From the NCBI GenBank assembly GCA_018064165.1, contig JAGOZV010000024.1, forward strand, positions 1 through 7,333: a DNA stretch of 7,333 nucleotides. The letters run 5' to 3'. The notes beneath the pieces are model-generated. The model did not search any database. It was not told the DNA's origin and saw nothing but the letters and a program-made list of their open reading frames with translations. Shown piece by piece: positions 7,251 to 7,333 of the stretch (the stretch's first letter is position 1; the number at the start of each line of letters is the position of its first letter). The position numbers and the translations under genes were made by a program. The DNA comes from Candidatus Saccharimonadota bacterium (lineage in GTDB: Bacteria; Patescibacteriota; Saccharimonadia; Saccharimonadales; Saccharimonadaceae).

Positions 7251-7308
7251 TTCAGCTAAGCTAGGCACTACGTGTAGAAACCTGAAAAAAGATTGTTTTA
7301 GTTTTTAA
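7228..7308. terminator. 27-bp inverted repeat / hairpin, possible bidirectional terminator
   Basis: Left arm 7228-7255 pairs with right arm 7282-7308. Fifteen perfect base pairs form the base, there is one unpaired T at 7243, and twelve perfect pairs form the top (ATCTTTTTTCAG with CTGAAAAAAGAT). The loop is 26 bases (7256-7281). The outer part of the stem is A-rich on the left and T-rich on the right (TGTTTTAGTTTTT at 7294-7306), the layout of a terminator usable from both strands, and it lies just after the last gene of the cluster. The inverted repeat is plain in the sequence; termination is inference. The stem is far longer and poorer in G+C than ordinary intrinsic terminators, and the loop is long, so a mobile-element remnant or structured RNA is also possible. 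Confidence 0.5.
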
Positions 7309-7333
7309 GGCAAAGGTTATTCCAATCAACAAA

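Overview
The window is a compact, AT-rich stretch of bacterial chromosome. It holds five genes on the + strand, packed head to tail with gaps of 15, 11, 1 and 1 bases, followed by a short non-coding tail with a striking repeat and hairpin. The order is: 3' part of secA (preprotein translocase ATPase, cut by the window start), two adjacent paralogous M16-family zinc metallopeptidases, murD (peptidoglycan precursor ligase) and prfB (peptide chain release factor 2). The spacing suggests one transcription unit that begins upstream of the window.

The protein character suggests a member of the Candidate Phyla Radiation / Patescibacteria, possibly Candidatus Saccharibacteria. This rests on the SecA form (a Y-x-P-rich insertion before the RHLRPCTRKEAYAADITYG stretch, and no C-terminal zinc-binding domain), the compact MurD with a DDSIATTP motif, the AT-richness and the tight packing. 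It is inference from memory of these families, not a database result. RF2 is present with an SPF anticodon tripeptide, and no UGA interrupts any of the genes. This argues for the standard bacterial code rather than the UGA=Gly code of Gracilibacteria and Absconditabacteria.

Layout: 1-2202 secA (partial); 2218-3507 and 3519-4823 tandem M16 peptidases; 4825-6105 murD; 6107-7177 prfB; 7178-7333 non-coding. The tail carries a 24-base perfect direct repeat (42-base offset). The second copy is also the left arm of a near-perfect 27-bp inverted repeat.

The genes cover protein export, proteolysis, cell-wall synthesis and translation termination. secA and prfB are direct neighbours in many bacteria (for example Bacillus subtilis), so the M16 pair plus murD look like an insertion between two classic partners. 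The least explained parts are the M16 pair, in which both members keep a full catalytic site but lack an export signal, and the repeat/hairpin tail.
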